This document shows positions 4,696 to 5,161 of a stretch of 5,161 bases of DNA, piece after piece. The notes under the pieces were generated by a model. That model did no database searches and was not told the DNA's origin. It saw only the letters and a list, made by a program, of their open reading frames with translations. Made by a program: the position numbers and the translations under genes. Every line of letters begins with the position of its first letter. Within the stretch, counting starts at the first letter, position 1. This stretch comes from Lachnospiraceae bacterium UBA7481 (GTDB lineage Bacteria; Bacillota; Clostridia; Lachnospirales; Lachnospiraceae): contig DLOP01000174.1 of the NCBI GenBank assembly GCA_002478505.1, positions 1 to 5,161 of the forward strand, in the 5' to 3' direction.

Positions 4696-5161
4696 ATGTA
4701 TAGAGCAGAAAAAGCAGATGTTCTTTTGGAAAAATTAAAAGAAGATTCGACGGAATATAGAGACCTTGAAACCGACGGATTCAGCCCGGAGGAAACGAAA
4801 CAAATGATCCGTTCTCTGATGAATGTCCGAATGCCAAAAGCGCTGTCTGATGAATTGTTAAAATTGCAGGATGAGTATCTTCAGGAAGAGTTGCAGGCAA
4901 AGGGTATCGTAACCTTGGCGGAGATACCCACCATAAAGGAACAAATAGGCGGCACAGATTGCCATATGGAGACCTCTTTTTTTAAGGGAAAGCAGCCTTT
5001 TCTTGCGGAAAGATTATCGATCTGGCAGGGGGATATCACAAGGCTGAAGGTCGGTGCAATTGTAAACGCTGCAAACTCACAGATGCTGGGATGCTTTGTA
5101 CCCTGTCACAGATGCATCGACAATGCCATCCACAGCGCGGCGGGGATGCAGCTGCGGGAAC
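4696..5161 (+). CDS. Zinc-dependent macrodomain protein-ADP-ribose hydrolase (5' part, cut by window edge)
   Basis: The first 155 residues of a protein-ADP-ribosylhydrolase, translated directly from ATG 4696 (AAAGGCGG at 4680-4687, eight bases upstream). Residues 1-104 form the helical N-terminal extension characteristic of the Firmicute Zn-macro type. The macrodomain begins around 105: RLSIWQGDIT (D113), then VGAIVNAANSQ (119-129), with N124 and N127 in the ADP-ribose site. It continues with LGCFVPCHRCIDNAIHSAAG (131-150), where C133, H138 and C140 match the zinc-binding Cys-His-Cys of the staphylococcal and streptococcal enzymes. These remove ADP-ribose put on lipoylated GcvH-like protein by the sirtuin SirTM, in a response linked to oxidative stress (family knowledge). 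Full-length relatives have about 260-270 residues, so roughly 110 are missing beyond the edge. A SirTM gene downstream is expected but not visible. Confidence 0.93.
   Translation, partial: MYRAEKADVLLEKLKEDSTEYRDLETDGFSPEETKQMIRSLMNVRMPKALSDELLKLQDEYLQEELQAKGIVTLAEIPTIKEQIGGTDCHMETSFFKGKQPFLAERLSIWQGDITRLKVGAIVNAANSQMLGCFVPCHRCIDNAIHSAAGMQLRE

Noticed and set aside
1..5161. CRISPR array, tRNA, rRNA, insertion sequence or phage gene
   Set aside because: No regularly spaced repeats, no tRNA-like cloverleaf, no transposase, integrase or phage structural motif was seen on either strand.

Overview
The window looks like a piece of chromosome from a low-GC Gram-positive gut-type anaerobe, most likely a Clostridia or Lachnospiraceae-like Bacillota. 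The reasons are strong AGGAG-type ribosome binding sites, a lipoprotein signal peptide, AT-rich intergenic DNA, a short AraC regulator of the kind common in these bacteria, and a zinc macrodomain protein of the Firmicute type. The genus cannot be fixed from this sequence.

Left part (1-2645): a possible 3' tail of an unknown gene ends at 60. It is followed by a small intergenic stretch rich in short inverted repeats. Then comes a divergent pair: an AraC-family regulator (minus strand, 183-929) and a secreted GH16 beta-glucanase lipoprotein with a C-terminal CBM4/9-like domain (plus strand, 1127-2548). The shared 197-bp control region holds two copies of a repeated sequence block. One copy overlaps the predicted -10 of the regulator gene and the other overlaps the predicted -35 of the glucanase gene. 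This fits a local regulator that controls both itself and the glucanase. A strong hairpin at 2566-2593 closes the glucanase unit and also faces the convergent gene on its right.

Middle part (2646-4552): three minus-strand genes, visibly more AT-rich than their flanks. In transcription order they are a six-helix membrane protein resembling the Pr6Pr/FAR-17a-AIG1 group, a HAD-superfamily hydrolase, and an unrecognised 129-residue protein. Between the last two lies a short broken coding remnant. Its last frame overlaps the start of the 129-residue gene as ATGA. This suggests that the small gene once followed a larger partner, perhaps as an immunity protein after a toxin (inference only). For the hydrolase and the membrane protein, internal ATG codons with well-placed Shine-Dalgarno sequences are better starts than the longer GTG/TTG openings.

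Right part (4553-5161): a divergent promoter region with a perfect TATAAT for the minus-strand unit and a terminator-like hairpin on the plus strand. It is followed by the first 155 codons of a zinc-dependent macrodomain protein-ADP-ribose hydrolase, cut by the window edge. In staphylococci and streptococci such genes sit beside a SirTM sirtuin and a lipoylated GcvH-like carrier; those partners, if present, would lie beyond the window.

I saw no tRNA, rRNA, CRISPR array, insertion sequence or phage gene. The most interesting places are the possible toxin/immunity remnant, the symmetric operator-like repeats between the regulator and the glucanase, and the start of the macrodomain locus with its leader hairpin.
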